Assembly (NCBI GenBank): GCA_020696885.1
Contig: JAJFMS010000405.1
Span: forward strand, 1-5,226
Reading direction: 5' to 3'
DNA: 5,226 bases
Origin: Armatimonadota bacterium
GTDB lineage: Bacteria > Armatimonadota > SYMT01
A model generated the notes under the pieces. That model saw only the letters and a list, made by a program, of their open reading frames with translations, was not told the DNA's origin and did no database searches. Positions 5,069-5,226 of the stretch are shown piece by piece (position 1 is the stretch's first letter; the number at the start of each line of letters is the position of its first letter). Both the position numbers and the translations under genes were made by a program.

Positions 5069-5098
5069 CTGACACTCGACCGTGGAGTGCGCTAACAT
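5069..5098 (+). promoter_or_regulatory. Candidate fmdB promoter with a degenerate CIRCE-like dyad
   Basis: CTGACA (5069-5074, 5 of 6) and TAACAT (5093-5098, 4 of 6) are 18 bp apart, placing the start near 5105 and giving a leader of about 33 nt. The core contains TGACACTC, seven bases, then GAGTGCGCTAA. It shares TGACACTC, GAGTG and CTAA with the hrcA operator across the gap, but the spacer is 2 bp shorter and a GC is inserted in the right arm. Weak HrcA binding is possible; the strict N9 geometry is lost. Between this and the hrcA promoter (4902-5068) I see only a TTGTTAACAA palindrome (4912-4921). Confidence 0.45.
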
Positions 5099-5137
5099 GA
5101 ATCCGGTACCTTCTGCCCGGACTTGAGGAGAATCACG

Positions 5138-5226
5138 ATGCCCTTTTACGAGTTTCAATGCTCGCAGTGTAAGAAGGACTTCACGCTGCGCCGCAAGTTC
5201 GACGAGATGAACGACCCCGCGCCTTG
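5138..5226 (+). CDS. FmdB-family zinc-ribbon protein, N-terminal part (cut by right edge)
   Basis: The first 29 residues begin MPFYEFQCSQC and continue with KKDFTLRRKFDE. This is the hallmark of the FmdB/CxxC_CXXC_SSSS putative regulatory proteins: a MPxYEF start and a first zinc-knuckle CxxC (Cys8, Cys11), with a second CxxC expected about 20-25 residues later, beyond the edge. These proteins are usually small (60-120 residues); the family was named after a putative regulator of a formamidase operon, and its true function is mostly unknown. GAGGAG (5125-5130) lies 7 nt before the ATG, which fixes the start. The gene diverges from hrcA, and its promoter carries a CIRCE-like dyad. Confidence 0.88.
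   Translation, partial: MPFYEFQCSQCKKDFTLRRKFDEMNDPAP

Overview
The window comes from a GC-rich bacterium. It carries an HrcA repressor gene with a CIRCE operator and an adjacent grpE, promoters close to the sigma70 consensus, and an MthK-type two-helix K+ channel. The CIRCE/HrcA logic argues against enteric gamma-proteobacteria and fits groups such as Chloroflexota, Gemmatimonadota or Actinobacteriota. The sequence alone does not settle the phylum. I see no CRISPR array, tRNA, rRNA, transposase or phage gene.

Left part, 1-840, minus strand. A gene whose product starts with a signal-peptide-like segment runs off the left edge (start at 77). Its Shine-Dalgarno lies in the 3' arm of a perfect 14-bp stem (80-93/128-141). 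Upstream of it is an isoprenylcysteine carboxyl methyltransferase (ICMT)-like membrane methyltransferase gene that needs two reading frames (157-769). It has probably lost an internal segment. Its promoter (TTGACG-17-CATAAC) is followed at once by the dyad TTAACC-TT-GGTTAA, a good operator candidate.

Middle part, 841-2862. A Fe(II)/2-oxoglutarate dioxygenase of the phytanoyl-CoA hydroxylase family (plus, 1004-1792) converges on an MthK-like RCK-gated K+ channel (minus, 1807-2841 or 2862). The two TAA stop codons are mirror-image parts of one perfect 22-bp palindrome. The channel has a Shine-Dalgarno-preceded internal Met between pore and RCK domain, where MthK has its internal start. A strong intrinsic terminator (2869-2899) separates it from grpE.

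Right part, 2900-5226. grpE (2932-3528) and hrcA (3757-4791) lie in the same minus orientation, but the 228-bp gap between them holds a long imperfect hairpin built partly from 8-bp GGAGTNNT repeats and a candidate separate grpE promoter. dnaK and dnaJ do not follow grpE. hrcA is controlled by a CIRCE whose -35-side arm has become TTGACACTC, so operator and promoter are merged. On the other side of the divergent gap, an FmdB-type zinc-ribbon gene (plus, 5138 onward, cut by the edge) has a similarly laid-out promoter with a degenerate CIRCE-like dyad.

Together, hrcA and grpE form a heat-shock regulation and nucleotide-exchange pair, possibly with fmdB under the same control. The channel, dioxygenase and methyltransferase have no evident functional link to them. 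The clearest leads are the leader hairpin at the left edge, the palindromic octamer element, the paired CIRCE-like promoters and the internal start in the channel. None amounts to a clearly new multi-gene system.
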